From Allantophomopsis cytisporea (Eukaryota; Ascomycota; Leotiomycetes; Phacidiales; Phacidiaceae): 64,000 nucleotides of DNA. Positions 12,239 through 23,594 of this stretch are shown piece by piece. The translations under genes and the position numbers were made by a program. The notes under the pieces were generated by a model. That model did no database searches. It was not told the origin of the DNA and worked only from the letters and a program-made list of their open reading frames with translations. Every line of letters begins with the position of its first letter. Position 1 is the stretch's first letter. Location of the stretch: positions 1,422,001-1,486,000 of the forward strand of contig CP103031.1 in assembly GCA_024752435.1 (NCBI GenBank). The letters are read 5' to 3'.

Positions 12239-13750
12239 TGTTGATAGTTAGGTAGTTTGTGTATTGTTCCTTGGAGAAGAAATGAAAGTAAGTTTTATTT
12301 TTCTCTGAGAGAAAAATCCTACCAGCAGATGTGGCAGTATGTATTCTGAGCTGGATGCGCGCGGGTGTGTTGGACCGTATGCAGGTTGCTTGCAAGGGAG
12401 TCTAGGTGAATGTGACCGATAGATGACTCCTCAGATTTTTGTGATGCAACACTGCTTATTTGAAAAAGGTGCTGACGTCTAGTTCCTGTCTCAGAAATAA
12501 AAGTGCGGTTCTGAAGGCTGATAAATGGCTGATAAATGACCGTGGTTTACTTTTGGTCGGTATTATTTTTTGAGTTGCGTGTGTTGTGTTGTCCAAGTGA
12601 TTCAGGGCAAGTGATATCTTTTTTTTTTTTGACGGTGGTGGTCCAGGTGATTCAGATCCGAATATGGCAGGAGGCAGTTTCTGTCGAGAAAGATGGACTT
12701 CCGAATCGAACTCGTGATGTTTGAGATGATTGTTTCTGGAATAGCTTATGGAATGAGTTTGATCGGATTGATCTACAGTTTGGGTGGCGGTGTTCAAATG
12801 AGTTGCTGTGTGTATGTGTGTATGTATATATGAGGACGCAGTCCGTTGTGGGTGTTGTTTGATGTTCTTGTGTTGTGTTGTTTCTTGTTGCTGTACGGTA
12901 GATCTGTGTATCGATCTTGCAGTATAGGGAATGTGTGTGTGTTTATGGGGGGGGGGGAGGCTGTTGTTTGATAAATGAGCGAACAACCAGGTTCTCAGCA
13001 GATAGATGATAAGGAGTGTAGTAATATCGTGAGCCGGCGATGTGGGGAATGATCTTCCAAAAAGCAAAAGAGAGAGTGGGTGACGATTATTTCTTAATGG
13101 TCAAAGAGTTTTCGTGAAGGAGTGAAGGAGTAGGGAAAAGAAAAAGAAGAAGAGGGAGAGTATTGCGAGAGTCGAGGTACAAGAAAGACGAAGTAGAGAT
13201 GGACCAATGCGAGTGAAGGGGAGGGAGGGGGGGGGTTCGACTCAAGATCGGGAAGGAAGGCGTTGATGGTGGTCGATGTTGAAGCATCCGGCTCTTTTGA
13301 TGGCCTGCTGTAATGGTTGGCTTGTGTGCTTTGATTGGAGTGTGATGTGAACAGAGTCGGGATTGGCTAGTATGTCCTGTACAGTAGAGTATAGACAGAA
13401 TACAGACGGACGGACAGACAGACAGTACTGTACCGTACTGTATGTGCAGGGGCTTCTCTAGGCCGGGGGGTGCTTGATTTTGGCTATGGCTTTCCTGGTG
13501 TCCACGCTATCCGTGTCTACTGGGGGTGTGGCTTTTTGGCTTTTTTGGCTTATGTATTTGGTTCTTTGGGCAGGGTATTCCGTCAAAGTTCCTGTTGGTT
13601 TTGAATGTGGACGTGTTCAGCGTGTGGAGCGTGTACAGAGTACCAGCACGGCAATGGTGGATACTTTTGACTTTAACTTGACTTGAACTTCTCCGATGTC
13701 TGTTCTGTCCGTTTTTCTTGTCACTTGGACCAAGCTGCGTGGGTCTGGCC

Positions 13751-13770
13751 TGACCTGACCTGACCTGACC
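13751..13770. repeat. (TGACC)4 microsatellite
   Basis: Four perfect copies of a 5-bp unit in the upstream region of the 11342-12238 gene. Confidence 0.8.
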
Positions 13771-14670
13771 GACCTGTTCGATATGATTGATGACCGGGAG
13801 CCGGGAATTTTCAGAGACAGTGCTGCGTACTGACTGTGCTATTCTAAGTATTAGTATGAGTGAGTATGGATATGGATCTGAATGTTACTGAGTATCGAGT
13901 AATCCTCAGTGCCGCCGGAAATCAATCCTTAGTCATGGTAGTACTGACGTGATCCAGAGCTGAGTATGAAGGTGAATATGCTATCCTGCTTGTGCGGCGC
14001 TTATCGTTCGTCGTTCGTCGCAAGTATGATTCTCACCAACAGATGGGATGAATAGATGGCGTCGAGTTTTGCAGGCTGTTTGTTGGCGTTGAATACTTGC
14101 AACTTGAGGGGTTTAGTGTTAATAATTTGTACGACTGGTGTATGGTGTAAGAAGGGATAGTCGTGCCGTAGTTGGGGGATTGATCGACAGTACAAAGTGG
14201 TAGTGCGCTCAGGTACATACATCAACAGACTTTGGCTGTGTACCTTCGTGCTTCCGTGCCTTCTTAGCCTTTACCCGCGGACACGGCGCAAGAAGGGCCG
14301 CGAGGCACAGAGAGAGGGACAGAGGGAACTAACGAGTAAGGGACGTAACAAGGCAGTACGTACCTGTTGGAACCCAGTCCCACGGAAACAAAGCCTTTCT
14401 TACTTTGCCTCTCTTCCAAAAAGAAGCATTCAACAAACAATGGACAAATCATACAATTACACAATCCTCCAAACAAACAACCAGCGAAATCAACGAACAA
14501 CAAACAACAAAGCAAGTGAAAATATGTGGAATCAGCAGCAGTGACGCACAGAGTTTTTCCTTTCACCAATACAAACAAGGGCCTGGCCAGCAAAGGATGG
14601 AGCAACACAGTAAGAAGATGGCCGATCAATGAAAAACTCAACAACACCAAAAGGGAACCAGAAAAGCTCT

Positions 14671-14703
14671 GTTTTCCTTTTTTCCTTTTTTCCTTTTTTC
14701 CCT
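14671..14703. repeat. (TTTTTTCC)n pyrimidine tract
   Basis: Imperfect repeats of T5-6CC forming a polypyrimidine tract of about 33 nt in noncoding DNA. Confidence 0.8.
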
Positions 14704-14834
14704 CTTTCCCTTCTCACTTACCCGTCAAGCCCAACCTAAAGCGGAACGCAACCCAATCGCCCACAAGGCCTGGGATCGTAGACTAAATCGCAGATCTTCT
14801 CCGAGTGAAGGAAGAGAAGAGAGCAAAGCGAAGA

Positions 14835-14858
14835 GAAAGAAAGAAAGAAAGAAAGAAA
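14835..14858. repeat. (GAAA)n microsatellite
   Basis: About five tandem GAAA units within a longer purine-rich run. Confidence 0.8.
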
Positions 14859-17800
14859 AGAAGAAAACAAATAAACAAACAAAAATCAAATCCTTTGATT
14901 CTTTGTTCTTTCTTCCTTCTTTTCTTCGCTTTCGTTCCTTTCGTTCTCTGCTGTTCTGCTTCACTGTCTTCCGTGCCGCTCTCCGGAGTGATCCGCTACC
15001 GCTTTCTTTTTTCCTAAGCGTGTACACGTAGGTGAGGTATGGTAAGATGATATTCCCTCTCGATATCGGTGATTGAACAGAAGCGAATCGTACACCTGGT
15101 GAGTGTATCTTTACTTGGCGCCGTGCTTTACCAGGGGGTAAAGCGAAGAAGGGGGGCCTGCCCTGCCTGTTTGCCGGGGGAGTTTTACTTGACTGGGGTG
15201 TGTGGCTTTCCTTTGGCTATGCCCGCTATGCCCGCTGTGCCTCGCTGTGCCTGTCGATTACTGAAAGGACCTCGCTCCCAAAAGGTCGAAATTCGCCGGG
15301 TGGATACCTCTTCTGGCTTTGTGGGTGGATGCTGGGGAGGGGAAGGGGGGGGGGGGCCCGTCGGTGCCGAGGTTTAGGGGAGGGTCATACACTCTATTTG
15401 GTGGGACGTGTACTTTATCTCTTGCTTGGGCGCGGTTTGGGAGTGAGTATCAATGTGAATGGATATATTATGGATGAATGCGATGGATATTCTTGATATT
15501 GATCAATACGCAATGGTCAGAGACGGATTTGGATTTGGTTGCGAATGTGCATTGGTGATGTTGTTTAGATCGGACAGAGAGGATGGAAGACTTGGGTATC
15601 CGTGATACTTATGGCTTCTCTTTCTACATATCATGGAGGTATTATTTGCTTGACTTCAACGTAAGATCAATACCTTCAACTCCGGTACTCTATGGATATC
15701 ATGTTCGTAGCGGCGCCTTCATTCTCAGTAGCCCAGACAGATAGGCACGGATTCTACCTGTTTTATACACATATCGGCATCAACTGCACGGCGCCCATAG
15801 CAAACGATGACGCAGGCCACCAGTCTTGTGATGTGAGATGTGTGGTGAATACACTCACCACCTCTCCTGATACTCCTTCCCATTGCGCAATGCACCACAG
15901 TTTTCAATCCGCCTCTACCAAAACACAACAACATTTGGAATACCGCTGGGCGAAGAATGTTGATTGTCATGATGCTATGTCACCAATACGTAATACACAA
16001 AGTATCACATCAACATCAACAGCCAGATTCACAGACACACTGCAAGCTCAAGCGTTTCTATTGACCACATGTGCGCCGCGTTCCATGGACAACGTCCAAC
16101 TGAGACCTCACCACCCGACTCAGATGCGCCGAGACACAGCGTCGAGCTTCTCCTTCAGGGAGTTCTCGCAGTTGAGCTTGTACTTGTACAGTAGCACCTC
16201 TTCAGTATCTATGCCTGGCCGCCATTCCAATCGCAGCCTGGTGTCCTCCACCACTCTCCAAACAAGGATATTTCCCCAGCACTCCACCACCGGCGCGAAA
16301 ATGGAGCGAGAAGACCTGTGTGACCTGCATGACCTCGATCTGGAGACGTCGTAACTCGTACACTGCGATCAACTCCTCGCACCATCATGGATGCGCATAT
16401 AGAAACCGGAGCAGCAGAAACAGCGGAGTAGACACACCCCCCCATGAACGGAACAGCCGACTTGGAATGGAAATGGAATGGAAATGCAATGGAAGTGCGA
16501 GATATGGGCTGTGGAGGATGAAACGAAGTTCTTCGTGCGTGACTCTTTATTGGTCGCAGGATGGATGTTTCGAGTTTCAGGGCCCTGTACGTGGCCATGC
16601 GTACATGCATGCATACACGTTTTCGTGAGGGAGCGAAAGCTCGCTACTACTACCTCCTCCCTTATGCTATGCTTGATGCTAGATGCTTGCACTGGATCGT
16701 GTAACATGTTGGAGGATGGAGATTCACATGGGATGAGTAGCGGGTGGGAGGAACTGGCCGTGCTCACGCTGTTCATGCTACCTAAATCCCTAAGGTATAG
16801 GATGAGAATTGAAGTCGGAAGAAAACGTCGTAACCGCCCTAGAGGAAGGATGAGGACTGAAGGATCCGATAGGTACCTACTGCGTGACTTTTTGGAATGA
16901 GTGTAGGATCACGTAGCATGATATGATCGTCCTGCTAGGAATATTGGATTCCATACAGCAACCTTCGTCGTCCTTGCTGAAGCGCATGATGTTGTCCTCG
17001 ACAAAAGCAAAGTTGGTGGCGGTTGTGAACATGCTCAATAAGGTACAGCACAGTACCTCACATCATCCCAACGGACAGAAGCCTCTCTGAGCAAAAGCCG
17101 GCAGATTCATTGGCTGCGGGTGCTCGTCCTCGGGCCGTGACGGCTATTGCATACGATATTCAATATTCACACGTACAACACAACATACGCAGTTACATCT
17201 CGCATGTATGTATGTACATACATCCATCCATATGTATCCATCCAGTACACGCCAACACAATCTCAATACCCAACGTACTGCGTACGCGCTCGACCGCTAC
17301 AAGATGGCGCACAGAAACTTCAGCAATGACATGTCACCCGGCATGGTATGAGCGTCAACGATCTCGGACGAAGCCATTCATTCAGCGTGCGGTAACGAGA
17401 TGTGTAGACGAGAGACAGAGGCGCGAAATGAGCACAGGGTCTTGTAATGCGTGCTGGGCCCAAGCTCCTCAGCGCTGTGACAATGTTTCTTACTCTAATT
17501 TTACCGTTGATGGCGAGTGAGGGTGGGCAGGTGAGGTGGAGGGTATTCTGTTGCGACGTATTATCGTTTGTATATACGGTTTGTACAAGTGCTAGGTGAG
17601 ATGGTGCAGCAGATGCTCAGCACAGCATATGCAAAGAGTACCTACGACGATGCAGGTACAAAGTATCGTGTAATCCGTAGTCGTTAGTACTCGAATTCGA
17701 CCTCATTAAAGCAAAGGGTACTTACTGCAAATAAGAGTCACGGCTCTCAGGTCTTGTCAGTGCACTGGAACACCGAGCGCGTCACAACAGTGGATAACGG

Positions 17801-18311
17801 ACGGGACACATTCAATTCATATCGCGTCAAACAAAAGTTCCTATTCCTGGACCGTTTTTCATTTATGCGCAACTCCCCATCATCGCCTTCATTCTATCTG
17901 ATTTTGATCGCTCAATGCGAAAAGCCGTCCGTATTCCCCCCCCTCCAATTCTCCGCATGAAATATCGACTCCACAAGGAAACACGACGAAACTTCGGAGA
18001 GGCTGCTGGCGTGCAGACTTTGCAGGAAATGTACTGTAAATGCAAAAAAAAAGGAGAAAAAATAGGGCTATAAGATCTATGGTATCATTGAGGCTTTGTC
18101 CGTAAGAAACGCTGCCGTAATGTCATGGGGCATGCGCCTCAGTCTCAGCGTGATCGACGATGCATTTGTGCGTAGATCTTATGCGCATGCACACAACACA
18201 CCTTCCAGAATTTCCTTGAAGTTTTACGTTGTACATGTCGAGGGTATTGCAGAGATTGTCTGAAAGAGATACCATGAGCGGCTGATCATTCCATGAATTG
18301 TTTGACATCGC

Positions 18312-20001
18312 TCAATCCTCATCCATGGATTCCCACCCGTTACCGCCCCTCTCTCCACCCGGCTCGGCTCCTCCCTCCTCCTCGTCGTCGCTGCTGTCCT
18401 CGTCGACGCCGATGAAGCGCTCCTTGATCTCACCCTCAACTGGCGCCACTCTGTTGGCGAATGCGCGGCGCACAGCGGCGTTCGTAGATGTGTCCCAGAT
18501 CTGTACGGCTCCTTTGCTACCTGCGACGGAGAGTCTGAAGGCGACCTCCTCGTCTGGTGCGAAAGACGTAGAGAAGACCTTTCCAACTTCACAATTGCGA
18601 GATACGACCATGGTCGGGCCAGAGGCCTGAATGTTCCAAAGCTTGACCTGCTTGTCTGTAGATCCAGTTGCCATGAAACCAGGAATGACTGGGTTGATGT
18701 CGAAGGAGGAGATGGATTCGTCATGTGCTTGTAAAGTCCAGACTGGCTTGGAGGCGGATGGATCGGCTGGTGCCATACGGGCATCGTGGTAGTGAATGAT
18801 ACCGTTTTCGGTGGAAATGTAGAAGAAGTTAGGGTCATGTGGATCCCACTTGACACTTTCGACGTCACTCTCAACTCCCCAGCGAGGAGCCTTTGCATCT
18901 GGTGCTCTCATATCTGCTGCAACGACCGTTCTGTCATAACTGCCACTAAGAAGGATAGTGGTCTCCTTTGGATGCCAGGCTAACGAGCATACCTTGTCGG
19001 TGTGATGTGTGTAGGATTTCGCGCACTTGGTAGTGTTAAGATCCCAAAGCTTAACGGTCTTATCGGCAGAGGAGGATGCAAGAAGATTTCTGTGATGTCT
19101 GTTGGCGGCAAGAGACAAAACGGCATCCACGTGATAATCGTCATTGGCCTTCTTAGACTTCTTTCTCTTCTTCTTTTTCTTCTCATCAGCACCCGCTCCA
19201 CTCTCGTCTCCACCCTGACCAAGAATTGCATTTGGGTACATGCAGTCGATAGTATCCAAATCCCAAATCTCGATATCTGGATCGAAAGTACCAACGGCTA
19301 CAAAGTTGGCTCTCGAATCCTTCTCGACATTTGACTTACCGACTGGGATATCGAGCCATTCAACACAAAGTGGAATTGCTGGAAGCATGATATCGTGGTG
19401 AACATAAAGGTTATCGGCCTCGTCCTCGTAAACGTAGACTTCCAAATGTGCGACCTCATCCTCAACCTTTGCTGCCAAAACCATGTTGTCTGTTGCCAAA
19501 ATCTGAAGCTCTTCCCTGTCCTCATCATCCTCTTCGTTTCCCTTCATAGTGATGTATGGATCCTCCTCGTTGGTATCGTGGTATGCAAGTGACTTGACGT
19601 TTCCGAACATGCCCATACCCTCTCCTTGATCATCCTTCTCCTCAACATCGTCATCGTAGTGCTCAAGATCATATTCAGCCAAATCATCGTCGTCGTCACT
19701 AGTATTGGTTAGAGGCGCATTGAATGGAAAAACACAACAATACTCACGTTTTTGACTTTGCGGCCTTGCTTGGCTCTTCGGCATCCGAATCCTCACCATC
19801 GGTCATCGTATCATCATCTTTGTCGTCTTTTCCATCCTCAGCATCATTTTTCGCGTTTTCAAGGTCCTGGTTCGCATCTTCAAGCTGCAACTTTGCAAGA
19901 TCCGCGATTCTCTTAAATTCCTCCTCGTCGAAGGTGTATTTGGTCGGGAATGGTGCAGCGAAGCCCCGTGGCACCCACGCGGTTGCAGTAATCATAGACA
20001 T
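18312..20001 (-). CDS. PWP1: periodic tryptophan protein 1 (WD40 ribosome biogenesis factor)
   Basis: Exon 1 is 20001-19748 and exon 2 19698-18312, separated by a 49-nt intron (GTGAGT donor, CTAACC branch, ACTAG acceptor); 546 residues. The start matches the family: a short N-terminus with TAWVPRGFAAPFP. Long acidic runs follow (about 55-110), then WD40 repeats with typical DKTVKLWDLN, SYDRTVVAADMR, STDKQVKLWN and AVQIWD endings, a Lys-rich loop between early repeats (KKKKKRKKSKK), and an acidic tail. Pwp1 is known to act in nucleolar 60S ribosomal subunit assembly. It is head to head with PRP16, 221 bp apart, so both probably use one bidirectional promoter. Length and motifs agree with orthologues; no defects seen. 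Confidence 0.95.
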
Positions 20002-20222
20002 ATTGAATGTTGCTATGAAAAAATGCAGTGACGAAATTCTTATTCTTCCCCAAAATTTTGAGAATTATTGCTTTGGCGATTTCTCTATCTAATCTAAGCT
20101 TGAGCGGCCGCTAGTTCAGAAAGCTTTCGGAGCCTCGTCTCTCCAAACTCCATATCATAAGAAAGTCGCGTCTGGGGGATGTAATTATTTGACTCTACAT
20201 TCTTACTCTTACTATTGAAAAT
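20002..20222. promoter_or_regulatory. bidirectional promoter PWP1/PRP16
   Basis: 221 bp separate the two start codons of divergent housekeeping genes; no TATA box is obvious. The sequence includes GCGGCCGC near 20104. Confidence 0.6.
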
Positions 20223-23200
20223 ATGCCCCGCGACGATGGAGAAACCAGCCCTAAGAGGAGAAAGTTGGACTTCAATCCTCTAAGATCTGATGACCGCTTT
20301 GCCGTTTCCAATCGACCAAATGGACCTCGAAATCGCCAATCCTCCCAGGCACCACCGCGATCACAGAGCCGTTTCCGACATGATTCTCGAGCATCGACGC
20401 CTCGTGCGCAGTCCACTTATCCCCCGACACCTCGACAGAAAGAATTTGATGGCCCAGAACCATTCGTAAATGAGGAGGACTCCAATGCATTGGATAGGGA
20501 TTGGTACGATGGCGACGAAATGGGACATACCTTCGGTGACGAGTCACACAATCCGTTCGGCAGTTATGATAACTCATGGGCCGATCAGCAGCGGGAAGCG
20601 GCTTTGGTGGAAAAAAAGACGAGCAAACGAATGAGTGCGCGAGCAACACAGAAGCAGAAGGATGTTGATGCTTGGGAAACGAATCGAATGCTTACGTCTG
20701 GAGTGGCACAACGAAGGGATTTTGGAGATGACTTTGAGGACGACGAAGAGGCCACTAGAGTACATCTACTCGTCCACGATCTGAGACCTCCATTCCTTGA
20801 TGGAAGAACTGTCTTTACAAAACAACTTGACCCGGTGCCGGCAATTCGAGATAATCAGAGTGATATGGCTGTATTCAGTCGAAAAGGAAGTAAGGTCGTG
20901 AAGGAAAGAAGACAACAAAAGGAGCGACAAAAGCAAGCCCAGGAGGCGACAAACATGGCTGGAACAGCATTGGGTAATCTCATGGGAGTCAAAGAAGATG
21001 AGGGAGATAGTGCTGCTGCTGCACCTGGTGAGGAGGAAGCCATGAAGGGCAATAGCAAATTTGCGGAGCACGTCAAGAAGAATGATGGTGCTAGTGACTT
21101 CAGTCAAAGCAAGACCTTGCGAGAACAGAGAGAGTTCTTGCCGGCTTTTGCTGTCCGAGAGGATCTTTTGCGGGTTATTCGAGACAACCAGGTTGTTATT
21201 GTGGTTGGAGAAACGGGTTCTGGGAAGACGACACAGTTAACGCAATTCTTATACGAGGATGGATATGCTAAGATTGGCATGATCGGATGTACACAGCCTC
21301 GACGTGTAGCAGCAATGAGTGTTGCTAAGCGTGTAAGTGAAGAGATGGAGTGTAAGCTGGGAAGTACTGTCGGTTACGCGATTCGTTTCGAAGACTGCAC
21401 GAGCAAAGAGACTTCTATCAAGTACATGACGGATGGTGTGTTACTCAGAGAGTCTCTAAATGAGCCTGATCTAGACCGATATTCTTGTGTTATTATGGAT
21501 GAAGCTCACGAACGTGCTTTGAACACCGATGTCCTGATGGGACTGTTTAAGAAAGTCCTCGCACGCCGAAGAGATCTCAAGCTCATTGTCACGTCTGCCA
21601 CAATGAACTCAAAGAAATTCTCCGACTTTTACGGAGGCGCACCCGAATTTTTCATCCCTGGACGAACATTCCCAGTAGACATTATGTTCCACCGTTCTCC
21701 AGTTGAAGACTATGTGGATCAAGCAGTGCAGCAAGTACTAGCCATTCATGTTTCCATGGGTGCAGGAGATATTTTGGTATTTATGACTGGTCAAGAAGAT
21801 ATTGAGTGTACTTGTGAGCTCATTCAAGAACGTCTCAATGCCCTGAACGACCCACCAAAGTTGAGCATTCTCCCTATTTACAGTCAAATGCCTGCAGATT
21901 TACAAGCTAAGATCTTTGATCGTGCTGCTCCTGGAGTTCGTAAAGTCATTGTAGCTACAAATATCGCTGAAACAAGTTTAACTGTTGATGGTATTATGTA
22001 TGTGGTTGATGCAGGGTATTCAAAGCTCAAGGTTTACAATCCTCGTATGGGTATGGACACGCTCCAAATTACTCCTATCTCACAAGCCAACGCTTCACAA
22101 AGAGCAGGTCGTGCGGGTAGAACTGGTCCCGGAAAGGCCTTCCACTTATTCACTGAAGCTGCCTTCAAGGACGAGCTCTACATCCAGACGATCCCTGAAA
22201 TTCAACGAACAAACCTCAGCAATACCGTGTTACTCCTCAAGTCCTTGGGTGTTAAGGACTTGTTGGACTTTGATTTCATGGATCCCCCACCACAAGATAC
22301 CATAACAACCTCTCTTTTCGACTTGTGGGCTCTAGGAGCTCTTGATAACATTGGTGACCTCACCGGAATTGGCAGAAAAATGACTGCGTTTCCCATGGAT
22401 CCATCACTAGCGAAGCTTCTCATTACATCCGAAGAATATGGTTGCAGTGAAGAGATGCTCACCATTGTATCCATGCTCTCGGTTCCTAGCGTCTTTTACA
22501 GACCCAAGGAACGTCAGGACGAATCCGATGCCGCTCGCGAAAAGTTCTTCGTCCCGGAATCCGACCATCTGACATATCTGCATGTTTACAGTCAATGGAA
22601 GACAAATGGATATAGCGATGCCTGGTGTACAAGACATTTCTTGCACCCCAAGAGCTTAAGGCGAGCCAAGGAGATCCGAGAACAACTGGGTGACATCATG
22701 AAGATGCAGAAGATGAATATGGTTAGTTGCGGCACAGACTGGGATGTCATTCGAAAGTGCATTTGCTCTGGATACTATCACCAGGCCGCCAAAGTCAAGG
22801 GTATTGGCGAGTATATCAACCTTAGGACAAGCGTAACTGTACAGCTTCACCCAACAAGTGCTCTATATGGACTAGGATACTTACCGGACTACGTTGTCTA
22901 CCATGAACTTATTCTCACGAGCAAGGAGTACATGTCCACTGTTACTTCTGTCGATCCACATTGGCTCGCTGAACTTGGAGGTGTATTCTATTCTGTGAAA
23001 GAGAAAGGTTATTCGGCGAGGGAGAAGAGAGTTACCGAGGTAGAGTTCAACAGGAAAATGGAGATTGAGGCCCAAATGGCAATGGACAAGGAGAAGGAGG
23101 CGAGGAGGATAGAGGAGGAATCGAGGAAGACAACTAAACAAAGTGCAACTTCTGCTGTTAAGAAAGTTGCTCAAAAGGGCGCTGTGCGGAAGCCGATGGT

Positions 23201-23225
23201 CAAACGAAGTGGTAGAGGGTTTTGA
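20223..23225 (+). CDS. PRP16: DEAH-box pre-mRNA splicing ATPase PRP16
   Basis: Intronless frame of 1000 codons from the ATG at 20223. A basic/acidic disordered N-terminus (about 1-290) precedes the helicase core. Walker A GETGSGKT is at 329-336, DEAH at 426-429, SAT at 458-460, and motif VI QRAGRAGR at 626-633. The HA2/ratchet and OB-fold regions follow (about 690-930), then a Lys/Arg-rich tail. The core phrasing (FFIPGRTFPVDIMFHRSPVEDYVDQAV, SQMPADLQAKIFD) fits Prp16/DHX38 better than Prp2, Prp22 or Prp43. Prp16 is known to remodel the spliceosome after the first catalytic step, promoting step two and proofreading. All catalytic motifs are intact. Confidence 0.94.
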   Translation: MPRDDGETSPKRRKLDFNPLRSDDRFAVSNRPNGPRNRQSSQAPPRSQSRFRHDSRASTPRAQSTYPPTPRQKEFDGPEPFVNEEDSNALDRDWYDGDEMGHTFGDESHNPFGSYDNSWADQQREAALVEKKTSKRMSARATQKQKDVDAWETNRMLTSGVAQRRDFGDDFEDDEEATRVHLLVHDLRPPFLDGRTVFTKQLDPVPAIRDNQSDMAVFSRKGSKVVKERRQQKERQKQAQEATNMAGTALGNLMGVKEDEGDSAAAAPGEEEAMKGNSKFAEHVKKNDGASDFSQSKTLREQREFLPAFAVREDLLRVIRDNQVVIVVGETGSGKTTQLTQFLYEDGYAKIGMIGCTQPRRVAAMSVAKRVSEEMECKLGSTVGYAIRFEDCTSKETSIKYMTDGVLLRESLNEPDLDRYSCVIMDEAHERALNTDVLMGLFKKVLARRRDLKLIVTSATMNSKKFSDFYGGAPEFFIPGRTFPVDIMFHRSPVEDYVDQAVQQVLAIHVSMGAGDILVFMTGQEDIECTCELIQERLNALNDPPKLSILPIYSQMPADLQAKIFDRAAPGVRKVIVATNIAETSLTVDGIMYVVDAGYSKLKVYNPRMGMDTLQITPISQANASQRAGRAGRTGPGKAFHLFTEAAFKDELYIQTIPEIQRTNLSNTVLLLKSLGVKDLLDFDFMDPPPQDTITTSLFDLWALGALDNIGDLTGIGRKMTAFPMDPSLAKLLITSEEYGCSEEMLTIVSMLSVPSVFYRPKERQDESDAAREKFFVPESDHLTYLHVYSQWKTNGYSDAWCTRHFLHPKSLRRAKEIREQLGDIMKMQKMNMVSCGTDWDVIRKCICSGYYHQAAKVKGIGEYINLRTSVTVQLHPTSALYGLGYLPDYVVYHELILTSKEYMSTVTSVDPHWLAELGGVFYSVKEKGYSAREKRVTEVEFNRKMEIEAQMAMDKEKEARRIEEESRKTTKQSATSAVKKVAQKGAVRKPMVKRSGRGF

Positions 23226-23594
23226 TGATAGATTCAATAAATTAATGATACTTATGTTTTACTTGTATTGCTATTCTTACTATGTTTCATATTTGAGTAA
23301 AACAAGACTGTCGGATTATTCCTGCAGTTTTCATGTTATGCAAAGTTTTTGTTCAGAATTTACTGACAATAGTTGTCCAGGTGCCAGATAATGTGAATTT
23401 TGTCAATGTGCTTACACTGATTGCTCTGGTCGCACTAAATTCCAAATCAATTTCACTATCGTTATCGTTGCGTGCTCTTGTCGCGACCCTAAATCTCGCA
23501 TCGCGTATGACCACCTAACTCTCGAGACGAGCTTGCAACGTCATTCGAATGTTACTACTTCAATGTTCGATACTCAACACAAGCAAATGTCGCT

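Larger units (their letters stand above)
12239..18311. other. about 6 kb gene-poor, low-complexity upstream region
   Basis: No convincing coding gene is seen. It holds homopolymer runs (G9 near 12948, T11 near 12619), pyrimidine/purine tracts, several microsatellites, and open frames up to 220 codons (15692-16354) without domains. It could be a long promoter/5' UTR of the minus-strand gene at 11342-12238, or contain noncoding RNA. The right end is the 3' flank of PWP1. Confidence 0.5.

Noticed and set aside
12690..12730. tRNA-like string (TCGAACTCGTGATG)
   Set aside because: No cloverleaf can be formed around it on either strand.
15692..16354. 220-codon plus-strand open frame
   Set aside because: No domain, signal or conserved texture; composition like random GC-balanced DNA; antisense frames of similar size overlap it.
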